The notes under the pieces are model-generated. The model was not told the origin of the DNA, made no database searches, and was given only the letters and a program-made list of their open reading frames with translations. From DATFVA01 sp963747755 (lineage in GTDB: Bacteria > Bacteroidota > Ignavibacteria > Ignavibacteriales > Ignavibacteriaceae), in NCBI GenBank assembly GCA_963747755.1, contig CAVVGK010000014.1, forward strand, positions 744,001 through 808,000: a stretch of DNA of 64,000 bases, written 5' to 3'. The position numbers and the translations under genes are program-made. Below are positions 37,709 to 46,554 of this stretch, piece by piece (positions within the stretch are counted from its first letter, which is position 1; every line of letters begins with the position of its first letter).

Positions 37709-39086
37709 GACGATCCTCATAGTTGATGATGAAGAATTTATAAGACTGAGTCTTCAGCAGATTCTTTCGGAAGAAGATTATACTGTTATACTGAATGCAT
37801 CAGGAGCTGAAGCGCTTAAAACAATTAAAGAGGAAGAAATCGACCTTGTGCTGCTCGACCTTAACCTTCCGGATATGAGCGGGATAGATATTCTTAGGCA
37901 AATCAGTCAGCTGCAGCCGAATATCTTAACAATCATTATGACGGGCTTTGCATCTGTTGAGTCGGCTGTCGAAGCAATAAAGCTCGGTGCATATGATTAT
38001 ATTAAGAAGCCATTTAAGGCCGATGCAATTAAGCTTATTACAAAACTGGCGCTGGAGACACAGTCGCTTAAGAAAACCGTTTCAGAACTGATAGAGCAGA
38101 AACTACAAGGAAAGAGCATTGAAAGTATAGTCGGTGAATCTCCCGAAATAAGCAGCGTAAAGAATCAGATTATCGAGTATGCAAAGCACGATTCGGCAAC
38201 GGTACTGATAACAGGACAAAGCGGGACCGGGAAAGAACTTGTGGCCTCCGCCTTGCATCATCTCAGCAGCCGCAAGGATAAAGAATTCATTGAAATTAAC
38301 TGCGCATCTATTCCGGAAAACCTGCTTGAGAGCGAGTTATTCGGTTATGAAAGAGGAGCATTTACTGACGCAAAGGCGAGCAAAGCAGGACTGCTTGAAA
38401 AAGCAGACGGCGGAACTTTGTTCCTTGATGAAATTGGTGAGATGAGTCCCCTTCTCCAAGCCAAGCTTCTCCGTGTTATAGAGAACAAAAAATTTATGCG
38501 TCTCGGTTCAACGAAAGAACTCAGCTCTGATGTCAGGATTATTGCAGCCACGAACAAGAACCTTAAGGATGCGATTGCCAGCAAAAATTTCAGGGAAGAT
38601 CTGTATTACCGGCTGAATGTGCTTCGAATTGAAATGCCTCCTTTAAATTCCAGAGGGAAGGATATAGTACTGCTTGCAAATTATTTTCTTGAAACTTTTG
38701 CGAAAAAATTTAATAAGAAAATCACTGGGTTCTCCGATGAGGCTATCGCACTGCTGCAAAAGTATGAATGGCCGGGAAATATAAGGGAACTGAAAAACAT
38801 TGTCGAACGTATCTGTATTCTTCAGAAGCAGCCTGTCGTTGAAGAATTTCATCTCCCTGCAGAGCTCATGCCGGTTACAGCTAATACCGGAAGCACAATC
38901 AGAAGTAATAAACCGTTCGAATCGTCTTTCGAAGAGATTATCCGGGAGACGGAAATAGATCTCATCAAAAAAGCATACGAGCTTAGCGGCAACAATACTT
39001 CACAGACAGCGCGACTTCTGAAAATCCCTCGTGAAACCCTTCGATACAAGCTGGAAAAGTATAATATCGGCAATGGTGAAATTTAG
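37701..39086 (+). CDS. NtrC-family sigma-54-dependent response regulator
   Basis: The 461-residue protein has a receiver domain (1-120; phospho-acceptor Asp53 in LVLLDLNLPDMSG) and an AAA+ sigma-54 interaction domain with Walker A 'GQSGTGKE'. The sigma-54 contact loop GAFTDA lies near residue 219, and Walker B is 'GGTLFLDEIGEM'. The C-terminal Fis-type helix-turn-helix is 'NNTSQTARLLKIPRETLRYK'. It is cotranscribed with the upstream kinase (8-bp overlap; AAGGAG site in the kinase end). Its likely target is the -24/-12-like element 95 bp downstream, in front of the porin and importer genes. Confidence 0.94.
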   Translation: MSKTILIVDDEEFIRLSLQQILSEEDYTVILNASGAEALKTIKEEEIDLVLLDLNLPDMSGIDILRQISQLQPNILTIIMTGFASVESAVEAIKLGAYDYIKKPFKADAIKLITKLALETQSLKKTVSELIEQKLQGKSIESIVGESPEISSVKNQIIEYAKHDSATVLITGQSGTGKELVASALHHLSSRKDKEFIEINCASIPENLLESELFGYERGAFTDAKASKAGLLEKADGGTLFLDEIGEMSPLLQAKLLRVIENKKFMRLGSTKELSSDVRIIAATNKNLKDAIASKNFREDLYYRLNVLRIEMPPLNSRGKDIVLLANYFLETFAKKFNKKITGFSDEAIALLQKYEWPGNIRELKNIVERICILQKQPVVEEFHLPAELMPVTANTGSTIRSNKPFESSFEEIIRETEIDLIKKAYELSGNNTSQTARLLKIPRETLRYKLEKYNIGNGEI

Positions 39087-39180
39087 CCGGACCATGGCGA
39101 ACATTCACCAGTTCAGCATTTAAAAGGTACGTCATACGGTTATTATAAGTCTAAATCCCCATCTTTAAATTTCATTTCCA

Positions 39181-39196
39181 TGGCATTTCGTTTGAA
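39181..39196 (+). promoter_or_regulatory. Candidate sigma-54 (-24/-12) promoter
   Basis: TGGCATTTCGTTTGAA matches TGGCAyr-N4-TTGCW at TGGCA and TTG, with the correct 10-bp spacing between GG and the -12 G; the usual GC at -12 is GA. It begins 70 bp before the porin-like start codon and directly follows an NtrC-type activator gene, which strengthens the reading. Confidence 0.6.
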
Positions 39197-39250
39197 CCTG
39201 CCGGGTATTCGAATATAATTTCGAACTTGTTTAATATTCCAGGAGGCAAC

Positions 39251-40375
39251 ATGAAAAAATTGTTTATTCTGCTATCTGTTTGCATGTTCATTGGGTTAAC
39301 AGGCAGCACACTTGCACAGATCAGTCTTTCGGGCGATCTGCAGGTCCGCGCAAGGGATGACATAAGAGACAACGGTGATTACGGCGGCTACACCGATGAC
39401 TTATATTATATGATGCATGTAGGACTTAATGTAGACGCCAATATAGGCGATGGATTTTTCGGAAAAATGAGACTCGAGCATTACAACTATGCCGGGTACA
39501 TTTATACAGCACAGAGTGGTCTTGATAATTACAGCGATGCGCCGATAATCCCGGGTTCAAATGATATTATCGCCCGTCCCACGGTTAACTTCACCCAGCT
39601 GTTCCTGGGAGTTAAACGTGATCAATGGGGTGTTGAAGCAGGTATCTATCCTATCAGCGGACTGGTAAATCCTATTCTCGACATTCACTATCTGCCGAAT
39701 ATAATGGTTGATATTCCCTTCACCCTTTACCGTCTAAATACGCTGACAGGAATTTCCGGTTATGTTGCTGCAGGCCCCGGTAAAATAAATCTCTTCGTCA
39801 GCAACGATTATAACGGAAGTTATGCCGAGGACGTTGACGGAAACGACCTGATGTTAAAAATGGACTCATACACTGTAGGTGCAAACTATGATTTCAACGT
39901 AGCCGGCTGGAACATACAGCCAATCGGCTTAATCAGTGTTGCATCTGATTCGGTTCGTAAACCTGTTTCATATGGAATTAACGTAGGAACACCTGACTTT
40001 TCAGGAGTCAAGCTTGCTGTAGATGCAGCCGCTACGTCGCAAACTGAATCAGGCACACCCAATTACGATGCTTTCCTTGTCAGGATAAAAGCAGAAGTAA
40101 AGCCCGGATTCGGTTCACTCCAGGCCTGGTTTGACATTGCAAGAAGAACAGATAAGGATGTTGCTTTATCTAACGAATCTCTTGGTGATGTAGACCATAA
40201 TTATACCTATCTCTGGCTGCTTTATAACATTCCGATCATGAACTCAGAGCATGGTTCACTTACGATGACACCGAGAATAAGAAGAATTACAGAAAAGGTA
40301 GATACTGATTTATTCCCTAAAAAAGATTATACACGGTATAAAATCGAACTTCTCTTCGCAATGGCATTTAAATAA
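39251..40375 (+). CDS. Predicted outer-membrane beta-barrel (porin-like) protein
   Basis: The 374-residue exported protein has a signal peptide (1-24, 'FIGLTGSTLAQ'). The mature part consists of amphipathic strands, for example 'ISLSGDLQVRARDDI' and 'FGKMRLEHYNYAGYIY', and closes with 'YKIELLFAMAFK', a final strand ending near an aromatic residue as barrels do. The start at 39251 has an AGGAGG site; an upstream in-frame ATG (39227) would precede it. Its position between the regulator and a lipoprotein-bound importer suggests it lets the transported solute through the outer membrane. The specific family is not recognised. Confidence 0.75.
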   Translation: MKKLFILLSVCMFIGLTGSTLAQISLSGDLQVRARDDIRDNGDYGGYTDDLYYMMHVGLNVDANIGDGFFGKMRLEHYNYAGYIYTAQSGLDNYSDAPIIPGSNDIIARPTVNFTQLFLGVKRDQWGVEAGIYPISGLVNPILDIHYLPNIMVDIPFTLYRLNTLTGISGYVAAGPGKINLFVSNDYNGSYAEDVDGNDLMLKMDSYTVGANYDFNVAGWNIQPIGLISVASDSVRKPVSYGINVGTPDFSGVKLAVDAAATSQTESGTPNYDAFLVRIKAEVKPGFGSLQAWFDIARRTDKDVALSNESLGDVDHNYTYLWLLYNIPIMNSEHGSLTMTPRIRRITEKVDTDLFPKKDYTRYKIELLFAMAFK

Positions 40376-40393
40376 ACAATTTTAGGTACTGAT

Positions 40394-41629
40394 ATGAAAC
40401 TATTTAAACTTTTAACCGTGTTTCTTGCGGTACTGCTGACTGTAGGATTAAACAGCTGCGGCAACAATGAAACCGGTCCTATTAAAATCGGAGTGCTGCT
40501 TCCCCTCACCGGCTCCCAGGCAAACTTTGGAGAGATGGAGAAGAATTCTTATGAAATGGTTAAGGAAAAGGTTAATGCCGATGGCGGAATTAACGGAAGA
40601 ATGCTCGAGTTCGTTTATGAAGATGATACAGGAAAACCAGATGTCGGGAGATCCGGCGCTGAGAAGCTGATAAACGTTAATAAAGTTCCCCTGATTACAG
40701 GCGGCTATAGTTCATCCGTAACATTTGCGGCATGTGCAGTAGCACAGCAGAACAGGGTTCCCTTCCTCGTCTGTACAGGATCGGTAGATAAAATTACCGA
40801 GCCGGATGCTTTCAACCTGACTACCAATGACGGCGACAAATTCTATATCTACCGCGTAAACCCTCCTGTTTCTGAATATGCTTCAGGACTTGAGAGCATG
40901 CTTACACAGGTAGTCCATCCCAAAAATGTATATATACTTCACGAAAATACTGCTTTCGGAACCGGTGGTGCTGAATCTTTCAAAGAAACCTGTGAAAAGC
41001 TCGGTATTAATGTAATAGATGTAAAATCATACTCAGCCGGGGCGGTTGATTTCAAACCACTGCTTCAGAACGTGAAGAAGACAAATCCCGATATGGTATA
41101 CATGATATCTTACGTAATGGATGCGGCTCTTTTAATGAAACAGGCACGTGAGATCAACTTTACTCCGAAACTTTATATCGGTGCGGGAGCAGGCTTCACA
41201 ATGCCCGCATTTAAAGATAATGCAGGGGATGCATCGAATCGCATTCTCTCAGCTACGTTGTGGCATCAGACTCTTCCTATCCCCGGAGCAACCGAGTATT
41301 ATGATAACTACATAAAGAAATTCGGCGGCGATGGACCTGATTACCATGGCGCAGAAGCATATGCAACGGGACAGGTAGTAGCCGAGATACTGAAAAATAC
41401 CGATGACTACTCGTCAGAAGGATTGAAGAAAGCCCTTGATAAAGTTGATATGCAGACGGTTTTCGGTCCTGTGAAGTTTGCTTCCTATGACAATAAGATC
41501 CATCAGAATAAAATGGACACCTATGTCGTTCAGTGGATTGACGGAGGTTTAAAGCTTGTATGGCCGAAAGACCTTGCTAATGCACAGTTTGAGTATCCAA
41601 TTAATTGGGATTCTGCCTGGAACAAGTAG
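40394..41629 (+). CDS. Branched-chain amino-acid-type ABC substrate-binding lipoprotein
   Basis: The 411-residue binding protein has lipoprotein signal 'LLTVGLNSC' (Cys22) and a type I periplasmic-binding fold: 'IKIGVLLPLTGSQANFGEM', 'ADGGINGRMLEFVYEDDTGK', 'VPLITGGYSSSVT' and 'HENTAFGTGGAESFKETCEK'. It resembles LivJ/amide-type receptors. It follows the porin by 18 bp and precedes the permeases. The ligand could be amino acids, amides, urea or related compounds and is not determined by the sequence. Confidence 0.92.
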   Translation: MKLFKLLTVFLAVLLTVGLNSCGNNETGPIKIGVLLPLTGSQANFGEMEKNSYEMVKEKVNADGGINGRMLEFVYEDDTGKPDVGRSGAEKLINVNKVPLITGGYSSSVTFAACAVAQQNRVPFLVCTGSVDKITEPDAFNLTTNDGDKFYIYRVNPPVSEYASGLESMLTQVVHPKNVYILHENTAFGTGGAESFKETCEKLGINVIDVKSYSAGAVDFKPLLQNVKKTNPDMVYMISYVMDAALLMKQAREINFTPKLYIGAGAGFTMPAFKDNAGDASNRILSATLWHQTLPIPGATEYYDNYIKKFGGDGPDYHGAEAYATGQVVAEILKNTDDYSSEGLKKALDKVDMQTVFGPVKFASYDNKIHQNKMDTYVVQWIDGGLKLVWPKDLANAQFEYPINWDSAWNK

Positions 41630-41668
41630 TTCCGGCTGATCATGCTAAACTAAACTAAAGGCAGAGGA

Positions 41669-42544
41669 ATGGATCTGATACTTCAGTCGCTTATTTACGG
41701 ACTCCTTATAGGTGGACTCTATGCGATAATCGGAATAGGGATGACTCTTATAATGGGTGTACTGAATATTATAAACCTAGCGCACGGCCAGATTATGATG
41801 GTTGCAATGTACCTGACGTGGGTTATGTGGCAGTTTGCCGGGCTTGATCCATACCTCTCAATTTTTATAACTATCCCCGCGGTTTATTTTTTAGGAAAAG
41901 GGATAAGCAGGTACCTGCTGTTCCCTCTTATCAAGAAAGAATCGATACTGCCTGAAAATCAGGTGTTGATGACCGTGGGAATAGGGATGGTTCTGGTTGA
42001 ACTGGCCCGTTCAGTTTTCTCCAGCGATTACCGTTCTGTAAGAACATCCTACACTGATGAGGCATGGCACCTTGGTAATATATCTTTAAGTGTACCCCTG
42101 GTAATTGCTTTCCTTATAGCAATAGTTTTGACTATCGGACTTTTCATACTACTGACAAAAACCGATTTGGGAAGATCGATACGCGCTACAGCGCAGGATA
42201 GAGATGCGGCAACCTTAATGGGAATAAGTGCAAAGAAGATAACAATCTTAACGTACGGGCTGGGCAGTGGATTGGTCGCCGCTGCCGGGACTCTCCTACT
42301 ACCCGTATATTACTTATTCCCGGATGTCGGTCCTGTTTTTACAGTTAAAGCATTTGTTATAACTATACTCGGCGGGCTCGGTTCACCTATCGGTGCTATT
42401 GCAGGAGGACTTGTACTCGGAATTGCAGAAACATTCGGAGCTACCTACCTCAGCATGGGCTACCGTGATGCTGTAGGACTTATAATATTTCTTCTTGTGC
42501 TGGTATTTCTTCCCGGCGGGATAAAACAGTTAACAAAAATTTAG
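41669..42544 (+). CDS. livH: Branched-chain amino-acid-type ABC permease (LivH)
   Basis: The 291-residue polytopic protein matches LivH: 'GLLIGGLYAIIGIGMTLIMG', 'VLNIINLAHGQIMM', 'TDLGRSIRATAQDRDAATLM' (the EAA-like cytoplasmic loop contacting the ATPase) and 'ILGGLGSPIGAIAGGLVLG'. A GCAGAGGA ribosome site precedes the ATG. It pairs with LivM encoded 5 bp downstream to form the membrane channel. Confidence 0.92.
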   Translation: MDLILQSLIYGLLIGGLYAIIGIGMTLIMGVLNIINLAHGQIMMVAMYLTWVMWQFAGLDPYLSIFITIPAVYFLGKGISRYLLFPLIKKESILPENQVLMTVGIGMVLVELARSVFSSDYRSVRTSYTDEAWHLGNISLSVPLVIAFLIAIVLTIGLFILLTKTDLGRSIRATAQDRDAATLMGISAKKITILTYGLGSGLVAAAGTLLLPVYYLFPDVGPVFTVKAFVITILGGLGSPIGAIAGGLVLGIAETFGATYLSMGYRDAVGLIIFLLVLVFLPGGIKQLTKI

Positions 42545-42549
42545 GTCTG

Positions 42550-43542
42550 ATGATGAAAGAACAATCTGCCCGGGCATTCAGAATTACGAAGATTGAATGG
42601 ATGATAATCGGGATCACGCTGGTCCTTCCAGTTATATTCGACTTCTCACCCTACTTCCAGGGACTGCTTATATTTATTATGATGTGGGTTATTCTCGGAA
42701 GTTCGTGGAACCTTCTTGCCGGATATACGGGACTGGTTTCATTCGGTCATGCAGCCTATTTCGGAATCGGAGCATATGCAGCTGCTATTCCATTTATGCA
42801 CTGGGGGATTTCTCCATGGTGGGGATTGCTGACTGGCGGAATTGCTGCGGTTATTCTCGGCTATCTGCTGGGAATTGTGGTTTTCAGACTGCGCGGGCCT
42901 TACTTTGCTTTAGGCACTCTTGCGACCGCTGAAATATTAAGAATTATTTTTGGTGAAGAGGAATGGCTTACCAACGGGCATACAGGAATCCTTTATATGA
43001 CAACCTGGGTAAGCAAGTATCCTTATTATTATATAGCACTTGCACTTGCATTGGGAGCTGTATTCTCTGTTAAATATATAATGAGAACAAAGTCTGGTTT
43101 TTATTTCCTTTCTATACGCGAAGACGAAGATGCTGCCGAGGCTCTCGGGATAAATACAAAAAAATATAAGAATGTTGCTACTGTTGTTTCAACTTTCTGG
43201 GCAGGAATGGCCGGTGCATTTTATATGATTTATATGGGATTCATCGATCCAGAAGTTGTATTTGCCCTGCACAACATTTCGATTATCACAATACTGGTGG
43301 GGATTATCGGAGGAGTAGGTACTATCTGGGGTCCTGCTGTTGGTGCAGTTGTAATGGTGTTTATGCAGGAGCTGTTCCGGTCATCTTTATTCGGATTGGC
43401 GCCCGACTGGGTTTCGAGATTCCATTCTATTGCTTTTGGTCTGCTTGTAATCTTTGTGATTCTGTATCTGGCAGGAGGAATTGTAGGCGACTGGAAACTG
43501 ATTTCCCGGAAGTTTAAGTCAGTACGAACCGAGGAGAAATAG
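42550..43542 (+). CDS. livM: Branched-chain amino-acid-type ABC permease (LivM)
   Basis: The 330-residue permease has LivM signatures: 'WNLLAGYTGLVSFGHAAYFG', 'FRLRGPYFALGTLATAEILR', 'FYFLSIREDEDAAEALGINT' (ATPase-contact loop) and 'ITILVGIIGGVGTIWGPAVG'. A second ATG three bases downstream (42553) is an equally possible start. The last codons supply the GAGGAG ribosome site for the next gene, which begins at the base after its stop. Confidence 0.92.
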   Translation: MMKEQSARAFRITKIEWMIIGITLVLPVIFDFSPYFQGLLIFIMMWVILGSSWNLLAGYTGLVSFGHAAYFGIGAYAAAIPFMHWGISPWWGLLTGGIAAVILGYLLGIVVFRLRGPYFALGTLATAEILRIIFGEEEWLTNGHTGILYMTTWVSKYPYYYIALALALGAVFSVKYIMRTKSGFYFLSIREDEDAAEALGINTKKYKNVATVVSTFWAGMAGAFYMIYMGFIDPEVVFALHNISIITILVGIIGGVGTIWGPAVGAVVMVFMQELFRSSLFGLAPDWVSRFHSIAFGLLVIFVILYLAGGIVGDWKLISRKFKSVRTEEK

Positions 43543-44292
43543 ATGAGCGCACTTACAATATCGAATCTAACCAAAGTTTTCGGCGGATTAACCGCTGTGG
43601 ATAACGTATCCTTCGAAGTAGAAGAAGGCGAAATATTCGGATTAATTGGTCCCAATGGAAGCGGCAAAACCACCATCTTCAATATGATTAGTCAGTTTTA
43701 TTCTGTTACCTCAGGAAAGATCTATTTTAAAGGGCAGGATATTACAAGAAAGAAAACTTATGAAATTGCACGGCTGGGAATTGGCAGAACATTCCAGGTA
43801 GTTAAACCCTTGAAGAGACTGACCGTAGAAGAGAATGTAATGGCAGCGGCTTTTGCCCGCGAATCGACATTTGCAGGCGCAAGGAAAGCTGCCCGGGAGG
43901 TGATTGAATTCTGCAGACTCGAAAATCTTGCCGATGTAAAAGCAGGAGGACTGCCGATAGCGGGCAGGAAGAGACTTGAGATCGCAAGGGCGCTGGCTAC
44001 GAGACCATTTCTGCTGCTGCTGGATGAAACAGCCGCGGGATTGAATCCTTCGGAGCTTGACGAGGCCATCGATATCATTAAGAAAATAAGGACAGACCTG
44101 GGAATTACCGTGGTTATAGTAGAGCATATTATGAAAGTGATAATGAGTATAAGCGATAGGATCCATGCTATAGCCTATGGAGCAACTATTGCGCAGGGCA
44201 CTCCCCAGGAGGTAGCGAAGGATCCTACTGTTATTGAAGCCTACCTTGGTTCGGATTATGCGGCTGACAATGGGGGCAAAAACAATGCTTAA
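43543..44292 (+). CDS. livG: Branched-chain amino-acid-type ABC ATPase (LivG)
   Basis: The 249-residue ATPase has Walker A 'GPNGSGKTT'. The family-typical 'ARLGIGRTFQVVKPLKRLTV' segment is present. The signature motif is atypical: where LSYGQQ-like is usual, it reads 'LPIAGRKRLEIARAL'. Walker B is 'LLLLDETAAGLNPSE', and the H-loop is 'VEHIMKV'. The first ATP-binding subunit of the importer, it overlaps livF by 8 bp. The altered signature motif keeps G and R but lacks the initial LS and is worth noting. Confidence 0.92.
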   Translation: MSALTISNLTKVFGGLTAVDNVSFEVEEGEIFGLIGPNGSGKTTIFNMISQFYSVTSGKIYFKGQDITRKKTYEIARLGIGRTFQVVKPLKRLTVEENVMAAAFARESTFAGARKAAREVIEFCRLENLADVKAGGLPIAGRKRLEIARALATRPFLLLLDETAAGLNPSELDEAIDIIKKIRTDLGITVVIVEHIMKVIMSISDRIHAIAYGATIAQGTPQEVAKDPTVIEAYLGSDYAADNGGKNNA

Positions 44293-44989
44293 TGTAAATA
44301 ATCTGAATATGGGTTACGGCGATATGCAGGTATTGTGGGATGTCTCGTTTGAAGTAAAAGAAGGAGAGATTGTAGTACTTGTAGGCGCAAACGGTGCAGG
44401 AAAATCTTCCACTTTAAAAACGATTTCAGGATTACAGCGGCCCAACTCAGGTAGTATAGAATTTAACGGGAACCCGCTGACGAGTGTTTCGCCTGAAGAA
44501 ATTATTAAGGAAGGTGTGGTTCATTGTCCCGAAGGGCGCCGTTTATTCAACGAAATGACAGTAGAAGAGAACCTTTTTATGGGATCGCTTCATGGTAATG
44601 CGAAAAAGGAAAGGATGAACACACTTGAAGAATGTTATACATTGTTTCCCCGGTTGAAAGAGAGAAGGAAGCAGCTAGCCGGAACCTTAAGCGGGGGTGA
44701 GCAGCAGATGGCAGCGATTGCAAGAGGACTTATGTCGATGCCGAAACTGCTTATGCTTGACGAACCGAGCCTGGGACTGGCGCCGGTGCTGGTACAGAAT
44801 ATCTTTGAGATCATTAAGGATATAAATAAAAAAGGAATGACTATACTGCTTGTTGAGCAGAACGTTCAGATGACGCTTAAGTTCTGCACGCGTGCTTATG
44901 TACTGGAGAACGGTAAGGTCTCTATCAGCGGAACCGGAAGTGAACTGCTGAATAATGAGCATGTTAAATCAGCATATTTAGGAATTTAA
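44285..44989 (+). CDS. livF: Branched-chain amino-acid-type ABC ATPase (LivF)
   Basis: The 234-residue second ATPase has Walker A 'GANGAGKSS', signature 'GTLSGGEQQMAAIARGLMS', Walker B 'LLMLDEPSLGLAPV' and H-loop 'VEQNVQM', with the LivF-typical 'PEGRRLFNEMTVEENL'. I start it at 44285, where it overlaps the livG stop and begins with the family's 'MLNVNNLNMGYG'. A longer frame from 44234 would run deep into livG and has no support. Confidence 0.93.
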   Translation: MLNVNNLNMGYGDMQVLWDVSFEVKEGEIVVLVGANGAGKSSTLKTISGLQRPNSGSIEFNGNPLTSVSPEEIIKEGVVHCPEGRRLFNEMTVEENLFMGSLHGNAKKERMNTLEECYTLFPRLKERRKQLAGTLSGGEQQMAAIARGLMSMPKLLMLDEPSLGLAPVLVQNIFEIIKDINKKGMTILLVEQNVQMTLKFCTRAYVLENGKVSISGTGSELLNNEHVKSAYLGI

Positions 44990-45003
44990 TTTAAGGAGAT
45001 GAA

Positions 45004-45654
45004 ATGATTGTCCGTAAATGGATGTCTGATAATCCAATCGTAATAGATGAAAACGCCTCACTTTCCGATGCGATCAATCTTCTTAAACAGCACAAAATCA
45101 GGCGGCTGCCTGTATTGAAAAAAGGAAAGCTGGCTGGGATAATATCCGACAGGGATCTGAAGGAAGCCTCCCCTTCTAAAGTTACATCACTCGATATCTG
45201 GGAACTACACTACCTGATGTCGAAGATAATAGTAAAAACCATAATGACGAAAAATCCCGTTACTGTTTCACCCGATACGACTATTGAAAGAGCTGCCATA
45301 CTTATGTTTGACAACAAGATAGGCGGACTGCCTGTAGTAAATATGAACGGAAGTCTTGCTGGTATTTTAACTGAGCAGGATGTTTTTAAGGCGTTAATAA
45401 ATATTACAGGGGCACGCTTTGCAGCCAACAGAATTTCCATCACAATTCCCGATGTACCTGGCTCAATCAAAGATGTAATGGATATAATGAGGAAACACAA
45501 CTTCAAATACAACAGTATACTCACAACAGTAGAAGGAGTTGCAGCAGGCTACCGCGAAGTTCTTATAAGGTTCCAGGCTGACGAAGCCGACGTTGACAAA
45601 ATCCTCTCCGACCTCAAATCCAATTACGATTCCGTTGAGTTGACAGTAGACTGA
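45004..45654 (+). CDS. CBS-CBS-ACT domain protein (AcuB-like)
   Basis: The 216-residue cytoplasmic protein has two CBS domains (about 7-57 and 79-135; 'IRRLPVLKKGKLAGIISDRD' and 'IGGLPVVNMNGSLAGILTEQ') and a C-terminal ACT-like domain ('ISITIPDVPGSIKDVMDIMR'). CBS pairs bind adenosine nucleotides and ACT domains often bind amino acids, so it may report energy or amino-acid state. It follows livF by 14 bp with an AAGGAG site and is the last gene of the importer operon. A role in controlling the importer or a linked catabolic enzyme is inference. AcuB in Bacillus is linked to acetoin use. Confidence 0.85.
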   Translation: MIVRKWMSDNPIVIDENASLSDAINLLKQHKIRRLPVLKKGKLAGIISDRDLKEASPSKVTSLDIWELHYLMSKIIVKTIMTKNPVTVSPDTTIERAAILMFDNKIGGLPVVNMNGSLAGILTEQDVFKALINITGARFAANRISITIPDVPGSIKDVMDIMRKHNFKYNSILTTVEGVAAGYREVLIRFQADEADVDKILSDLKSNYDSVELTVD

Positions 45655-45669
45655 ACATTTAACACTCAA

Positions 45670-46482
45670 TTACTTCAGAAGAGAGTCGGGGGGAAGGTGA
45701 GATGCTTCTATATCTCTAAAATATTTTACGGTGCCCACCTTAAGCTCATATGTAGCCTGATCATCACAGACGATAATTCCTCTGGGATGCAGTTGAAGGG
45801 CACTTACGGTCCACATATGATTGACTCCTTCTTCAACAACCTTTGACAGCGCCCTGGCTTTATTTAATCCGCTGATAATTATAACAACTTCTTCTGCATC
45901 TAGAACTGTTTTTACTCCGACTGTTAAAGCCGTCCTTGGGACTTTATCCAGATCGTTATCAAAGAATCGTGAGTTAGCTATTAGGGTATCAAATGTCAGA
46001 GTTTTAACCCTTGTAAGAGATCCCAGAGATGAACCCGGTTCATTAAAGGCAATATGCCCGTCGGGACCAATCCCCCCTACGAATAAGTTTATGCCTCCTG
46101 CCTTTACTATTTTTGCTTCATAATTCTCACACTCTTTCTCAAGATCCTTTGCATTTCCATTCAAAATATTGACGTTACTTTTATTTATATCGATATGGCC
46201 GAAAAAGTTATTCCACATAAACGAGTGATAGCTTTCGGGATGATTTTCCGGTAATCCTACATATTCATCCATATTGAAAGTAGTAACATGTTTAAATGAG
46301 ACAATCCCTTTTTTATTTAATGCAATCAATTCCCTGTACATTCCTAAAGGTGATGACCCGGTAGGTAGTCCAAGTACAAAATTATTTTTTGCTGTGGGTT
46401 TATAGTCACGGATTCTCATTGCAATGTAATTTGCCACCCATTTGGATACCATATCATACGATGGTTGAATTATAAGCCGCAC
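45670..46482 (-). CDS. nagB: Glucosamine-6-phosphate deaminase
   Basis: The 270-residue enzyme converts glucosamine 6-phosphate to fructose 6-phosphate and ammonia. Every catalytic residue sits at the Escherichia coli number: Asp72 (FNMDEYVGL), Asp141, His143 and Glu148 (GPDGHIAFNEPGSS). 'LGLPTGSSPLGMYREL' binds the phosphate. It ends 15 bp from the stop of the convergent CBS-ACT gene and begins 72 bp after nagA. It is the last step of the GlcNAc catabolic operon. Confidence 0.96.
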   Translation of the reverse strand: MRLIIQPSYDMVSKWVANYIAMRIRDYKPTAKNNFVLGLPTGSSPLGMYRELIALNKKGIVSFKHVTTFNMDEYVGLPENHPESYHSFMWNNFFGHIDINKSNVNILNGNAKDLEKECENYEAKIVKAGGINLFVGGIGPDGHIAFNEPGSSLGSLTRVKTLTFDTLIANSRFFDNDLDKVPRTALTVGVKTVLDAEEVVIIISGLNKARALSKVVEEGVNHMWTVSALQLHPRGIIVCDDQATYELKVGTVKYFRDIEASHLPPDSLLK

Positions 46483-46554
46483 TTTATTTCTCCTGTTAAT
46501 TTTAGTTTACAAACCGGGAGATTCTCTTTTTTTAACAAATGAATCCACCCGGGT

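Noticed and set aside
43711..44166. Reverse-strand 151-residue frame in livG
   Set aside because: Shadow frame of the well-supported ATPase gene; composition is not protein-like.
44234..44284. livF start inside livG at 44234
   Set aside because: The first 17 residues are livG sequence in another frame; family proteins begin at MLNVNNLNMGYG.
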